From Erinaceus europaeus (lineage: Eukaryota > Chordata > Mammalia > Eulipotyphla > Erinaceidae): DNA of 64,000 nt. Position numbers and translations under genes: made by a program. The stretch covers positions 6,371,582 through 6,435,581 of the forward strand of contig NC_080164.1 of NCBI RefSeq assembly GCF_950295315.1, written 5' to 3'. Positions 23,011-33,715 of the stretch are shown here, in pieces (the stretch's first letter is position 1; every line of letters begins with the position of its first letter). The notes beneath the pieces are model-generated. The model had not been told where the DNA came from. It ran no database searches and was given only the letters and a program-made list of their open reading frames with translations.

Positions 23011-23945
23011 GAAACAAAGCATGATCCTTCCAAAAACCCACATAATTGCCATACAACATTTTTTACCCTCTTCTTACATCCATAGTGTGCTGATAGAGGA
23101 CTCAGCAGAAGACTCTACCCCTCCAGGAAGATAGTCACAAGGTGGCAGTAAGCCAGTTCCTGGAAATACCAATTAGAAAATCACTTGTATTAAGTTCTTA
23201 TGTGGGTAAGAAATACATATACACTATTAAAATTCTTGATGTTTGGGGACTGTATGTCAGAACAGCTCTAACACTGACTAATATTGAAAGTCAGCTAGAT
23301 GAGAGCCTGAGGCTGGGGTGGAGTAAGAAATAATAGGGCATCAGGCCAGAATGTTGTTGTTTTTTCTTTAGTTCTGTCACTGGTGCTATGGAGGCTACCA
23401 GAGAACTGACAATATTCACAAAGAAAAAAAAACTGTATCCTGGGTGAGGGCTATAAGAAGATCAAAAGAAAATAATTCACACATATATTAAAGAGATCCT
23501 TTTTTAGTCCTACAGTGAATAGTAATTGTGTCCTGAGACTGAATGTCTTGATCAGGTGCAAGATACATGAAAGTATTAGTCATTCTTAACTTCCTAATGA
23601 GCACAGCAAGTTCTCCCCTGTGCCTTCAGCTGGGGCACTAATGACTGTCAGTCAGACAAAAACTTGAAGTTCAGATAAATGGAGTGAGAACTATTGGCTT
23701 GAGTGGAGATATGTCAATCAATAACTTATTAACTCTTATTCCTTTCAAATCTGTCCTTTGATTTGATATCTTGTAAACTTTGGGGAAAAGAAACATGTCC
23801 CTCTGTACCAAGCTAAACTATTAATTTTCAAAGTTTAACTTATGTAAAACCCAAACCGCTACTCTGAATTCACATATACATTAGCCTTAGCAAAGTTGTA
23901 TTAGAGGTCACAGAAAGCAACACCATAGAAATTGAGGTAAAGTTT
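23011..23945. other. No recognised feature
   Basis: Unrecognised. A 63-codon frame at 23142-23333 shows no family signs. Confidence 0.4.
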
Positions 23946-23960
23946 AAAAACTGAAATTCT

Positions 23961-24237
23961 AGGAGTTAGGCAGTAACACAGAGGGTTAAGGGTACGTGGC
24001 GCAAAGCACAAGAACCTGCTTTAGGATCCCGGTTCGAACCCCCAGCTCCCCACCTGCAGGGGAGTCACTTCACAGGTGGTGAAGCAGGTCTGCAGGTGTC
24101 TATCTTTCTCTCCCCATCTCTGTCTTCCCCTCTGCTCTCCATTTCTCTCTGTCCTATCCAACAATGATGACATCAATAATCACTACAATAATAAAAACAA
24201 CAAGTACAACAAAAGGGAATAAATAAATAAATATTTA
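23961..24237 (+). mobile_element. SINE-A, with TSD
   Basis: Complete copy: head 'ggagttaggcagtaacacag', B-box 'ggttcgaacccccagctccc', body and 'aaaagggaataaataaataa' tail. Exact 15-bp duplication 'aaaaactgaaattct' at 23946-23960 and 24238-24252. Confidence 0.95.
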
Positions 24238-24474
24238 AAAAACTGAAATTCTTGGAGAATCTATAAGTAACAGCATGAGGGCAATGAGAAAAACTGCTTA
24301 AAATTCAGTCATTTAATACCAACTCATAAATGGTATATTTTTCAGAGATACAGTAAGAACTCAAGATGAAATAAGCAAATGTGATATACTGAGCATGATT
24401 ACACATTAATCCTCAAATTTTGTTCTAAAATGTTAAAAGATTAGCAATTACTATTTAAAATGGATATAAAGAAT

Positions 24475-24620
24475 TTACCAGTTATGGGAATGATTCAGAA
24501 GATTAAAATACAGGTCTTGAATTTGTGAGACTCTGGTTTGGATCATGTATGCTAGAGGGGTTTCTGGTTCTATCTCTTCTGCAGTCTCTCTCAATATCTC
24601 TAAGCAAATATGTGAGCATG
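24475..24620 (+). mobile_element. SINE-B, diverged
   Basis: 'gattcagaagattaaaatac', 'gtgagactctggtttggatc' and a CT-rich end. Weak match to the SINE-B plan. Confidence 0.4.
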
Positions 24621-24840
24621 AGGCCTAGGCCTCCCAAACGCAAGATTTCACGGTCCCAGGCTTTTGTCATTCAAGGAGGCAAATAGAGAAGAAGAGAGAA
24701 AAAGAGAGGAAGAGATACCACAGCAGCAAAATGTCCTCTTCTGAAACAACACTTCTCATGTTTTAACAGGGCTAAAACATGGGCCAAAGTGCTTGGAAAT
24801 GCAGACACTCTACCCAGTGAACTACAATTCTAGTTGATCA
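24620..24840 (-). repeat. Possible old SINE-A, antisense
   Basis: 'gagaagagagaaaaagagag', 'cagggctaaaacatgggcca' and 'agacactctacccagtgaac' recall an antisense SINE head and body, but with strong divergence. Confidence 0.3.
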
Positions 24841-25760
24841 ATTATTTTATAAAGTAAAATACACTAGAAAGACTGTGAAGGTGAAGCACCTTGAGATCAC
24901 TATCAAAGACACTTGTTAAGACAATAGTAAGGAGTGTCCAAAAATTCCAGAATGTGAGTAGTGAATCACATTTTAAATGTCTTCCAGGAATGACATTTCT
25001 TAATTATCTTGACACCTTTAGCACCAGTGATAATATCTAAAACAAGTTTTTAACAAATAAATTTATTTTAATGAACAGAATTATCATTTTATTTGCACCA
25101 CTTATTATAGCAATGTGGGCTGAAAATGAAGTCTCCATGGCCAAGAAAGCAATAAATCAGAATTGAGTCATTTGTAGAACTAACGGCCCAATTAATTCTA
25201 CTTTGCAAAGTAGCTGAGAGAAAGTGGTTAAATAGTTATCATTAAACAAAAAACTGACAAGACTTTACCCTCACCAAGATGTCAAATTATGCCCTGAATA
25301 TTCTCACATCTGTGTTTTCCCTTTGTTCCTATCTAATCATGGTGCTCCTTCCTGGAATTTGAAATAGTGACATTTCAGTTGAGACTTTGGGGAGAAAATT
25401 TACTGTCATCCATGGTCAACTAAAAGACAAAACTATTGATTTTCAAAAGCATTTTCAACTGTGACAACATTCTGTGGTCAGAGCCTGCAATGATTAGCAA
25501 TAAGTCAAATAGGGCAACTGTTCTTTTTAATAACTACAGTGCTCCAGGTGACCTATGTGACATTGAGCAGTGGAAGTCATAATAACTCAGAGGGACAATT
25601 TAACCCGGCCTCTCTTCCTCCCACTAACACCACATCAAGAAATAATCATCCTTATTCCATTTTTATATCACTCTCTGTTCACAAATCCCTGATAGATGTC
25701 TCTGACCTCCCATGCTGTTTTGAACTCAACTTCATTTTCCTTAAAATTCATATCTTGAAG
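24841..25760. other. No recognised gene
   Basis: AT-rich. The 75-codon frame at 25539-25766 (plus) has no recognised features. Confidence 0.4.
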
Positions 25761-25761
25761 G

Positions 25762-25847
25762 CTTAGCCCTCCAGTATCTCAAATTATAGCTGTATTTACA
25801 GATAAGGCCTTTAAAAGGGTGACTAAGTTAAAATGAGGTGGCTAACC
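25762..25847 (+). repeat. MaLR-like LTR fragment
   Basis: 'gataaggcctttaaaagggt' and 'gactaagttaaaatgaggtg' match a phrase common in mammalian ERVL-MaLR LTRs. Cut off by the L1 at 25848. Confidence 0.35.
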
Positions 25848-26925
25848 CCAACAGCTGGAGCCCTATTCGGGGAGTCCTGAGATTCCCAAACAGACTTGAT
25901 GGGCCTAGACCTCAAATAAATCCCTCTCTCCATTGTTATTGGTCACTCCTATCAGGAACAACCCAATAGATGCTTTCGTGGGCCCCCACAGGACCTTGCC
26001 CTCAACTTGGATCAACAATGGTAAAGAATGTTCCATCCTTCAAAGGGAGGCTGGACAATATACTCTATATTACACTTGAGGCAGATGGGTCCTGTTAGTG
26101 GGGCAGCTTGGAATGTTCTACTCATGACCACAGAATGTGAGCTCATATCTACAGGGATGCAGAGGTCACATAGGCTCCTAAACTGAATATAGGCCCCAGA
26201 TCACATCAAATCAATGGGGTTTACAGTCAACAATATTTATACAACTTTCCCATATTTGGGAGCTACTCTCTCTCCTGATCCAGCTTTTTGGTCTTTCTGC
26301 CAGCCATGACATCACCTCCCCAGACAATAATTAGAATCCACTTGCATATCAAATTTCAGGCTCGGGCTCCGGGACAAAAACAAATAAATAACAGGCCCTT
26401 TGGAATATAACTAAAATATGACTACTAGCTCTCTGCAAAATGGAGAACCCCCCAACTCTTCATCTGCACTATTCCAGCCTTTAGGTCCATGACTGGTCAA
26501 CAATTTGTTTGGCTTTCTATGTTAACTCTCTTTTCAACCACCAGGTTCCAGATGTTAGCATGATGCCAACCAGAATTCCCTGGACAGATAACCCCACCAA
26601 TGTGTCCTGGAGCTCCACTTCCCCAGAGTCCCACCTCACTAGGGAAAGAGAGAGGCAGGCTGGGAGTATGGATCCACCTGCCAATGCCCATGTTCAGTGG
26701 GGAAGCAATTACAGAAGCCAGACCTTCCACCTTCTGTACCCCACAATGACCTTGGGTCCATACTCCCAGAGGGTTAAAGAATAGGAAAGCTGTCAGGGGA
26801 GGGGATGGGATACAGAGTTCTGGTGGTGGAAACTGTGTGGAGTTGTACACCTCTTATCCTATGGTTTAGTCAATGTTTCCTTTTTATAAATAAAAAGTTA
26901 AATAAAAAAATATGAATAATAAAAA
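25848..26925 (+). mobile_element. L1 3' UTR insertion, 5'-truncated
   Basis: Collinear with the L1 3' UTR at 41255-42305: 'cggggagtcctgagattccc', 'atggggtttacagtcaacaa', 'ctctgcaaaatggagaaccc', 'gccaatgcccatgttcagtg', 'gagttctggtggtggaaact', ending 'tataaataaaaagttaaata'. Open frames on either strand here (26497-26850 minus, 26509-26784 plus) are chance frames in the UTR. Confidence 0.9.
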
Positions 26926-26929
26926 AATT

Positions 26930-27205
26930 AGGTGGGTATAAAGGCCCAAAATTCAGTCTGACCAAAATTTGCAACACAAGGTGAAACTTGGACAGAATGT
27001 AACAGAGCAAAAGACTCTGGACTAGAGGAATATGGGGGGGGGGGGGTACCAGTGTACCCAAGATATGGTGAAGCTTTATTTGGCGTGGTGGTGGGAGTGG
27101 TGTGCAGATACCTATCACAAGATGGTAAGAAACCATGCTCATGTGTCAAAAACTGTCCTGAAGGCCATTATTTCTCCAATAAAATGGTCTGTGGAAAACA
27201 AAAAG
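26930..27205. other. Unrecognised, with G-run
   Basis: Contains a 13-G run near 27034-27047 and the phrase 'ggtggtgggagtggtgtgca', which may be part of another L1 3' end. No gene. Confidence 0.35.
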
Positions 27206-27211
27206 AAAGGG

Positions 27212-27490
27212 GTTGGATAGTAGCACACTGGGTTATACACACAATAGTACCAAGCCCAAGGACTGGCCCGGGGATCCCAGTTGGAGCCCCTGGCTCCCCA
27301 CCTGCAGAAGTAGTCTCTTCATAAGTGTGAAGCAGGTTTGCAGGTGTGTTTAACTATCTTCCTCTCTATTTTCCCCTCCTCTCTCAATTTCTTTCTGTCC
27401 TATCCAATAAAATGAAGGGGGGGGGGGGGCTCCAAGAGCAGTGGATTCATTATGCAGGCACCGAGTCCCAGCAATAACCTTGGAGGCAAA
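27212..27490 (+). mobile_element. SINE-A long form, compact
   Basis: 'gttggatagtagcacactgg', 'ggatcccagttggagcccct', body, then directly the long-form module 'gagcagtggattcattatgc' after a G-run (27416-27430) that replaces the CAACAA stretch. Confidence 0.82.
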
Positions 27491-27547
27491 AAGGAGGACG
27501 AGGAGAAGGAGGAGGAAGTGGATAAGAAAGAGGAGAAGGGGAATGTA

Positions 27548-27645
27548 ATGGCTCTGGAGGTGGAACAGTGGACAGAAGTTGAACTTACAAGCATGAGGTC
27601 CCTAGTTCAATCTCTGGCATTGCCACTGCATGTGTCAAAATGAGC

Positions 27646-27695
<50 letters not shown>

Positions 27696-27750
27696 ATTGT
27701 TTCTTTCTTCCTTTTGCTCCCTTCTCTACCTCTCTATGTAATTTTTTTAA
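27548..27750 (+). mobile_element. SINE-B with (CT)n
   Basis: 'ctctggaggtggaacagtgg', 'agcatgaggtccctagttca' and 'atctctggcattgccactgc', followed by a CT array (27650-27695). Confidence 0.6.
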
Positions 27751-27767
27751 ATCAAGAGGAAATCTGG

Positions 27768-27965
27768 AACACAGGCAGGTACCCAAAGAAAAATTCATTT
27801 GAGGACACTGAGACAAAGTGCCACCTGAAATCCAAGGAACAAAGAGAAGAAATCAAACTTACTGACAGCTTAATTGTGGACTTGCAGCCTTTCAAAACTA
27901 TGAGAACATGAATGTCTGTTGTTTCAATACTCAGTGTGTGTCATTTTGTTACAGAATCCCTAAAA
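27768..27965 (+). repeat. MaLR LTR 3' half (MLT1/MST-like)
   Basis: 'gaggacactgagacaaagtg', 'gtggacttgcagcctttcaa', 'aactatgagaacatgaatgt' and 'gtcattttgttacagaatcc' follow the usual 3' half of these LTRs. Confidence 0.5.
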
Positions 27966-28059
27966 GAAAAAAAAAAAAAGAAGACTAGTACACATCAAAT
28001 TTAAACTCCTGTTTTCTATCATTCCAAACCTAGTTATTCCAAATCAGCTTTTTCCATCC

Positions 28060-28232
28060 AAATTTCCAACTTTTTTAACTAATTAATTTCACAGAGACAT
28101 AAATGGAGAGGGAAGGGGGAGAGAGATTGAGACACTGCTTCACTGCTTGTGGAACTTTTCCTTGAAAGCAGGGACTGAGGTTTGAACCTAGGCTCTTAAA
28201 TACCAGTTGAATTATGACACCATCTTCCCAGA
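28060..28232 (-). mobile_element. SINE-A, diverged, antisense
   Basis: 'cagagacataaatggagagg', 'cactgcttcactgcttgtgg', 'gactgaggtttgaacctagg'. Head end altered. Confidence 0.65.
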
Positions 28233-28239
28233 CAATACT

Positions 28240-28770
28240 TTTATTAGTCTACCTGCATGTTAGCTAACAGGCTCTGGCAAAAATTAGTAAAGTCATGGGC
28301 CACTTGGAATATAACTAAAATAGACTTCGGAGTTTCTTCCCAAATCCCCCTGATTTCATCTCCTTTTCCTACTTTTGGGTTCCTGTTTATTAAACAATTA
28401 ATCCTGCTTTATATTTGACCAACTTTCAGTCACAAAGTTAAGATGCGACCATGAAGCCATCCTGACTTCCCTAAGCAAATGACCTCACCAATGTGTCCTG
28501 GAACCCAACCTACCCAGAGTCCTACCCCACTAGGGAAAGACAGGAACAGGCTGGGGGTGTGGATTGATCTGCCAATGCAATTACAGAAGCCAGAGCTCCC
28601 ACCCCATAAAGATCTTTGGTCCATACTCCCAGAGGGATAAATAACAGGGAAGCTTCAAAGGGAGGGGATGGGACATAGGACTCTGGTGGCGGGAACTATG
28701 GAATTGTATCCCTATTACCTTACAATCTTGTCAATCATTATTAAAAGACTCATAAAAATTAAAAATAGAT
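28240..28770 (+). repeat. L1 3' UTR, older subfamily
   Basis: 'cttggaatataactaaaata', 'ggttcctgtttattaaacaa', 'ctgacttccctaagcaaatg', 'ccactagggaaagacaggaa', 'gactctggtggcgggaacta' and 'tattaaaagactcataaaaa'. Subfamily similar to 53440-53920. Confidence 0.8.
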
Positions 28771-28856
28771 AAATACCAGCTGAATTAATAAACTATGCAT
28801 AGAGGCCTTTATCATTTTATTATTTTTCACATTATAATATTTTCAGATATTGTTCA

Positions 28857-29320
28857 GGGGTACTAGGCAGTGGCACAACTGGTTGAGTGTACATGTTAGT
28901 ATGCACAATAACTCAGGTTCAGGGGCCTGGCGGTGGCATGCCTGGTTAAGCGCACAAACTGAAGTGTACAAGGACCCAGATTCAAGCCCCTGGTCCCCAT
29001 GTGCAGGGGAAGGCTTCATGAGTGGTGAAGCAGGGCTGCAGATGTCTCTCTGTCTCTCTCCCCCTCTATATGCCCCTTCCCTCTCAATTTCTGTCTGTCT
29101 CTATCCAATAATAAATTAATTAAAATTGTTTAAAAAATAAAATTAAAATAAAAAAACTCAGGTTTAAGCCCCTGTTCAACACCTACAAGCCCCTGTTCAA
29201 CCCCTGTTCAACACCCTGTTCAATCATGAGTAGCAAAGCAGCACTGCAGGTATCTTTCTCTCTCCCCATCTCCCTCCCAATTCCTCTCTGTCATGTCAAA
29301 TATAAGAAAAAATAAACTTA
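28857..29320 (+). mobile_element. Outer SINE-A split by a younger SINE-A
   Basis: Head 'actaggcagtggcacaactg' (28861-28880) up to 28919, then resumed at 29155 with 'ctcaggtttaagcccctgtt' and 'agcaaagcagcactgcaggt'. The resumed B-box region carries a tandem '(aa)gcccctgttcaacac' expansion (29167-29225). Confidence 0.85.
28920..29154 (+). mobile_element. Inner SINE-A
   Basis: Complete younger copy ('ggggcctggcggtggcatgc', 'ttcaagcccctggtccccat', 'tgaagcagggctgcagatgt', 'tctctatccaataataaatt'). Flanked by 'aactcaggtt' at 28910-28919 and 29155-29164, inside the outer SINE. Confidence 0.92.
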
Positions 29321-29568
29321 AAATAATGATAGTTATATGTTAAAGGTCTGGCATTTATGATACCTTTTGCTTCTTATGCAATTTATTTTCTTAATTCATT
29401 GCATAGATAACGTCCATAGATAATTTACAAAGACTTGTTGGATAACTGAGGGTGGTACAACAAACCTGAGTCATAGAGCTACATTTCCCAGCCAGGGTAT
29501 AGCTTCCTCCACCTGATCTTAACTCTTTCCTTCCCTTGAGAATCATGACAAAAAAAATGAAGGGTCAG

Positions 29569-29848
29569 GAGTCTGGTGGTAGTGCAGTGGGCTAAGCGCA
29601 CGTGGCGCAAAGCACAAGGACCGGTTTAAGGATCCCGGTTCGAGCCCCCAGCTCCCCACCTGCAGGGGGGTCGCTTCACAAGAGATGAAGCAGGTCTGCA
29701 GGTATCTGTCTTTCTCTCCCCCTCTCTGTCTTTCCCTCCTCTCTCCATTTGTCTCTGTCCTATCCAACAATGACAACAATAATAACTACAACAATAAAAC
29801 AACAAGGGCAACAAAAGGGAATAAATAAATATTAAATATATAAATATT
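29569..29848 (+). mobile_element. SINE-A, young, with long TSD
   Basis: Near-consensus copy with B-box 'ggttcgagcccccagctccc'. Exact 18-bp duplication 'aaaaaaatgaagggtcag' at 29551-29568 and 29849-29866. Confidence 0.95.
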
Positions 29849-29869
29849 AAAAAAATGAAGGGTCAGAAG

Positions 29870-30385
29870 TGGATTTCAGTCACACCTCTTCTCTCTTCCC
29901 CCCCCCCAAAAAAAAAAGAAAGGATCCTACTCCAAGGTGGTGCATGAGAGTTCCACTGTTAGTCTGATATTTCAGCATAATGATTTTATTATCTTAAGTG
30001 TAATATTTACATAATAAATTAGATGTTTGTCCTAGGCAGAAACAATTTAGCCTGGCAAAGCTAAGGGACCAGGAAGGCCCTTCAAATTTTTCTAGCAGTC
30101 AGGATTGCCTTACTCTTACTACCTTCTCTGACCTCAAAGAACATTGAAGAGCTTCTTGGACTTCTCTAGAGGCACAATTTTCTTGGCTTCTCTTTGGTCA
30201 TTGTCACTGGAGAGACACAGGAGTCTCTCCCCAACAGTGTCTCATTTTCCATGGGTTTTTCCACATGAATTATGGAAAAGACCATGGTCTCAAGCATTAT
30301 ATACTTTTACATAAGAAAATAAAACCCATACACACAGAGACTCGAGTCATTCTGACAAAATGGTGAACTGTTGAGAAAGTAAGTC
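29870..30385. other. No recognised feature
   Basis: Short C-run/A-run at 29899-29918. Otherwise unrecognised. Confidence 0.4.
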
Positions 30386-30386
30386 T

Positions 30387-30530
30387 TTTTTTTTTTTTTT
30401 CTTTTTGCTTTGCTTTTTTTATCAGATCATTCTAGAGCTCTGGTTTATGGTGGTGAAAGGGATTGAACCTTGGACTTTGGAGCCTCAGGTATGAGAGTCT
30501 CTTTGCATAACGCTTATACTGTCTACCCCC
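30387..30530 (-). mobile_element. SINE-B, antisense
   Basis: T-run tail, then 'ctagagctctggtttatggt', 'attgaaccttggactttgga', 'gcctcaggtatgagagtctc' and 'tttgcataacgcttatactg': the exact antisense of the 58130 copy. Confidence 0.85.
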
Positions 30531-30532
30531 AT

Positions 30533-30875
30533 GATGTGAACATGACTTCCCTAGGCAGACAACCTCACCAACATGTCCTGGAATCTCACCTATCCAGAGC
30601 CCTACTCCACCAGGGAAAGAGAGAGACAGGCTGGCGGTGTGAATCCACCTGCCAATACCCATGTCCAGTGGAGAAGCAATTGCAGAAGCCAGAACTCTCA
30701 TCTTCTACTCCAGTGAAAGATCTGTGGTCCATATTCCCAGAGGGATAAAGAATAGGCATGCTTCCCATGGAGGAGATGGGATACAGAACTGTGGTGGTGG
30801 GAACTGTGTGGAACTGTTCCCTTCTAATCCCACAGTCTTGTAGATCACTATTAAATCACTAATAAAAAAAATGAA
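30533..30875 (+). repeat. L1 3' UTR end, 5'-truncated
   Basis: 'catgacttccctaggcagac', 'ccaccagggaaagagagaga', 'ccagtggagaagcaattgca', 'aactgtggtggtgggaactg' and 'cactattaaatcactaataa'. Confidence 0.82.
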
Positions 30876-30989
30876 TGAATGAATGCTGAGCTCTTTTGTA
30901 CCCTTTTAAAGCTGCCTCCCCATTTCTCTTCCCTTTTTAGCCAAGCCTACAATAATTACCACTTTCTGTGTTCTTCCTTTCTTTTTTCC

Positions 30990-31055
30990 TCAGGCAAGAG
31001 AATCTCTTTGCATAACCATTATGCTATCTACCACCATTGATCACTCTTTTTTCTC
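30990..31055 (-). repeat. SINE-B head fragment, antisense
   Basis: 'ctcaggcaagagaatctctt' and 'tgcataaccattatgctatc' match the antisense SINE-B head only. Confidence 0.7.
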
Positions 31056-31107
31056 TAGGTAAACAAAGTGTCTGACTTCCTCCTCAGATGTTCTCTATAT
31101 TCTCTCA

Positions 31108-31109
31108 TA

Positions 31110-31140
<31 letters not shown>

Positions 31141-31142
31141 AA
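31108..31142. repeat. (CT)n microsatellite
   Basis: Pure to near-pure CT repeat. Confidence 0.9.
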
Positions 31143-31144
31143 GA

Positions 31145-31887
31145 TGTAGGCGTAAAAGCAGATATTCATAGTCACAACAGTTCCAGGTCCCGCTGGAACT
31201 GGTCTAGGGTGTAGGGTCCTCCAGTCCTAATCTTCCCCTTATTCTTCCAGCCCTCAAGGTTCTCTTAGCTGTGTGGTAAGCTCAGTGCCAACAGTGCTGC
31301 TTCTCTTCTTGTTCCACTTCCTCCTGACCCACGAACCAGCCCCATGGCTCATACTTACTCCTAAATTGAACTGTTTTCAAATCCTGGTAGTACTTCAAGC
31401 TATCCTGGATCCCACCCTGTTCCTTGGTGATGCCCTAACAGCCCCTGAAGGCATGCAGTCACTGACTGATTTAACAAACAAATGCCTAATCTTATAAATC
31501 TTATACAGTGTGTGGAGTCTTGTCCTGAGGCTGACAAGTAGGAGGGATGACTGGAGCTTCAGCTCTCATGGCTTGAGTAACATTGACAATCAAGACTGTA
31601 CTAACTATTGAATTATTATATTTAAGCCTCTTGGGAACAGTAGGGTTCACTGCACTGACACTATGATGCCTATGAGGACATTCAAAAGTCAAAAGGAGAA
31701 GAGATTAGCTCAGAAGCTCAGGATCATGGAGAGAAGAAAGGGTCAACTTGAGACAAGCATTTGATTGTACATCACTGCACTGAAGCTCTCAGTAATAACA
31801 GAATAAGGTTGAGGGAGAGGGAGTGAAAATCCAGCAGTGGCCTGAGGGAAAGAGGGGGCATGTGAGAGCTATCTGTTGTTAACTTTT
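31145..31887. other. No recognised gene
   Basis: Single-copy-looking DNA 5' of the reverse-transcriptase element. The frame 31273-31497 (plus, 74 codons) shows no recognised domain. Confidence 0.4.
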
Positions 31888-31897
31888 AGGATGGTAG

Positions 31898-33422
31898 TTT
31901 TGAAACCAAAGAAAGACCCAACACTGGCCACCAGCTATAGACCAATTTCTCTCCTCTCCATGTGTTACAAACTCCTTGAGAGGCTGCTTCTGTCACGTAT
32001 TTCTCCTCTTACAGAGAAATTCCTATCACCTGCCCAAGCTGGTTTCCGCCCAGGAAGATCTACCTGCGAACAAGCCCTGGCCCTCTCAACTTACATTGAA
32101 AATGGATTCCAGAAGAATTTAAAGACGGGTGCTGTCTTTGTTGATCTCACAGCAGCCTATGACACGGTCTGGCACCGTGGTCTCCTAGTCAAGATCTCAA
32201 GATGCCTGCCTCCATGGGTGGCCAACACTATATCTTTTCTTCTCCAAAAGAGAAGATTCCGGGTGCATCTGGGTGACAAGTCTAGCAGATGGAGACTTGT
32301 CTCAAGTGGCCTCCCCCAGGGCTCTGTTCTGGCTCCTACGCTATTTAATATTTACATCAATGACCTTCCAGAAACTTCTTCAAGGAAGTTCATCTACGCC
32401 GATGACATCTGCTGTGCAACTCAGGCATCCAAGTTTGACATCCTCGAGGAAACACTTACGAAAGACATGTCTCTGACATTTGATTACTGTAAAAAATGGC
32501 GACTAATCCTTAGCACTGCAAAAACGGTATCACCTGTTTTCCATCTACACCATGCCTCGGCCTTGTGTGAGCTTAATGTGCAGCTTGACGATACGAGAAT
32601 CCGGCATGAAGCCCAGCCAGTCTATCTTGGCGTTACTCTCGATGGCACCGTCATTTCACGAACATCTCATAAAAACTGCAGCAAAGGTGGGCATGAGGAA
32701 TAACATCATTGCAAGACTGGCCAGCTCCTCATGGGGCGCGAGCGCTTCCACACTACAATCATCATCTCTGGCATTATGCTATTCCACTGCAGAATACTGT
32801 GCCCCAGTATGGTTCCGTAGCCCCCATGTCCACTTGGTTGATTCCAAATTATATTCCTCCATGAGGATCATTTCTGGAACCATCCGTTCCACCCCGGTTC
32901 CATGGCTGCCAGTTCTTAGCAACATCGCCCCGCCAGATATTCATCGGGATGCAGCATCATCTAAGTTCATTTCCCACATCTATGCTTGACTGGACCTGCC
33001 AATATACGTGGATATCTTCGCCCACCCTGTCCAACGCTTGACGTCTCGTCATCCAATGTGGTCCCCTACGCCTACACTGAACTTCTCTGTTCCAGACTCT
33101 TGGAAACAGAGTTGGCAGTCAGCTGAGGTAAAGAACAAACACCTCATCACAGACCCCTGCAAGCGTCAACCCGGCTTTGACCTAGCACGTTATGATTGGG
33201 CCCTCCTCAATCACTATCGAACAGGCCATGGCCGGTGCGCTGCTATGTTCCATCGCTGGGGAGCCAGAGATGACCCGAACTGCCCTTGCGGCTCCAGACA
33301 GACTATGACCCACATAGTCAACGACTGCCACCTCTCCAGATTCAAAGGAGGTCTCAAAACTTTACATCAGGCTCAACCTGACGCTGTTGACTGACTATGG
33401 AAGAAGGGCAAACGCTAGAAGA
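31898..33422 (+). mobile_element. Non-LTR retrotransposon, copy 1 (5'-truncated)
   Basis: A 1525-bp fragment with exact 10-bp target-site duplication 'aggatggtag' at 31888-31897 and 33423-33432, the mark of target-primed insertion. It encodes the RT core and C-terminus and ends with the stop codon followed only by 'aagaag', with essentially no 3' UTR. The same 3' end (stop, then GAA repeats) is seen in copies at 50698-51320 and 60008-60354. Base use is richer in GC and CpG than the surrounding DNA. Not L1: the RT reads YADDICC, there is no poly-A tail, and the C-terminal knuckle is of the Jockey/I/R1 kind. Clade not assigned. Confidence 0.92.
31899..33417 (+). pseudogene. Reverse transcriptase ORF of copy 1, broken
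   Basis: Reads in frame 1 to about 32650, then in frame 2. In the 31876-32703 frame (275 codons, first few codons from flanking DNA): SYRPISLL (residues 20-27), GFRPGRST (56-63), motif A VDLTAAYDTVWH (89-100), motif B GLPQGSVLAP (145-154), catalytic YADD (174-177) and YLGVTLD (250-256). A frameshift near 32650 moves the rest to 32552-32989 and 33008-33394. An in-frame TGA (32987-32989) stands where copy 2 has CGA, and a second TGA (33392-33394) where copy 2 has TGG; the native stop is TAG at 33415-33417. The C-terminus has RTGHGRC and a C-x-C-x7-H-x4-C knuckle (residues 92, 94, 102, 107 of the 33008 frame). The family reverse-transcribes its own RNA at a nicked target. The endonuclease end is absent here, so this copy cannot be autonomous. 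Confidence 0.9.
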
Positions 33423-33492
33423 AGGATGGTAGGCTAAGAGGTCTAAAGAAACAAGTCTGACAGCAGAGGGAGTTCAGAAACAAAGCAAAAGT

Positions 33493-33600
33493 GTGCCAAG
33501 TGGTGGCACATCTGGTCAACAATGCACAAGGACCCTGGCTCAAGCCCCTGGGACCTGCCTGCAGAGGAGAAAGTTCACAAGTGGTGAGGTTGTGCTGCAA

Positions 33601-33631
<31 letters not shown>

Positions 33632-33715
33632 CCTCTCTCTCTCTCCCTTTTGCTTTCTGCCTTTCTCAATTTCTGTATCTAATACATTAATTAATTAATT
33701 AATTCTTAAAGAGGA
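33493..33715 (+). mobile_element. SINE-A with CT array and (TTAA)n
   Basis: 'gccaagtggtggcacatctg', 'ggctcaagcccctgggacct', 'cacaagtggtgaggttgtgc', a CT array at 33600-33650 and an 'attaattaattaattaatt' end. Confidence 0.8.

Noticed and set aside
26497..26850. Minus-strand frame of 117 codons, repeated in similar form at 15228-15485 and 56092-56370
   Set aside because: All three lie in the antisense of the same L1 3' UTR; the recurrence reflects the repeat, not a gene family.
29543..29814. Recurrent peptides 'LLDRTERNGERRGRQRGGEKDRHLQTCFTACEATPLQVG' type (first 20 residues or fewer recur) at many sites
   Set aside because: These are translations of antisense SINE-A copies; found at 10708, 12069, 14055, 16017, 35540, 36210, 38716 and others.
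31898..33422. Copy 1 as BovB/RTE or L1
   Set aside because: The RT phrases (YADDICC, AYDTVWH), the C-terminal knuckle and the GAA tail differ from L1 and from BovB as I know it; a database search would decide the clade.
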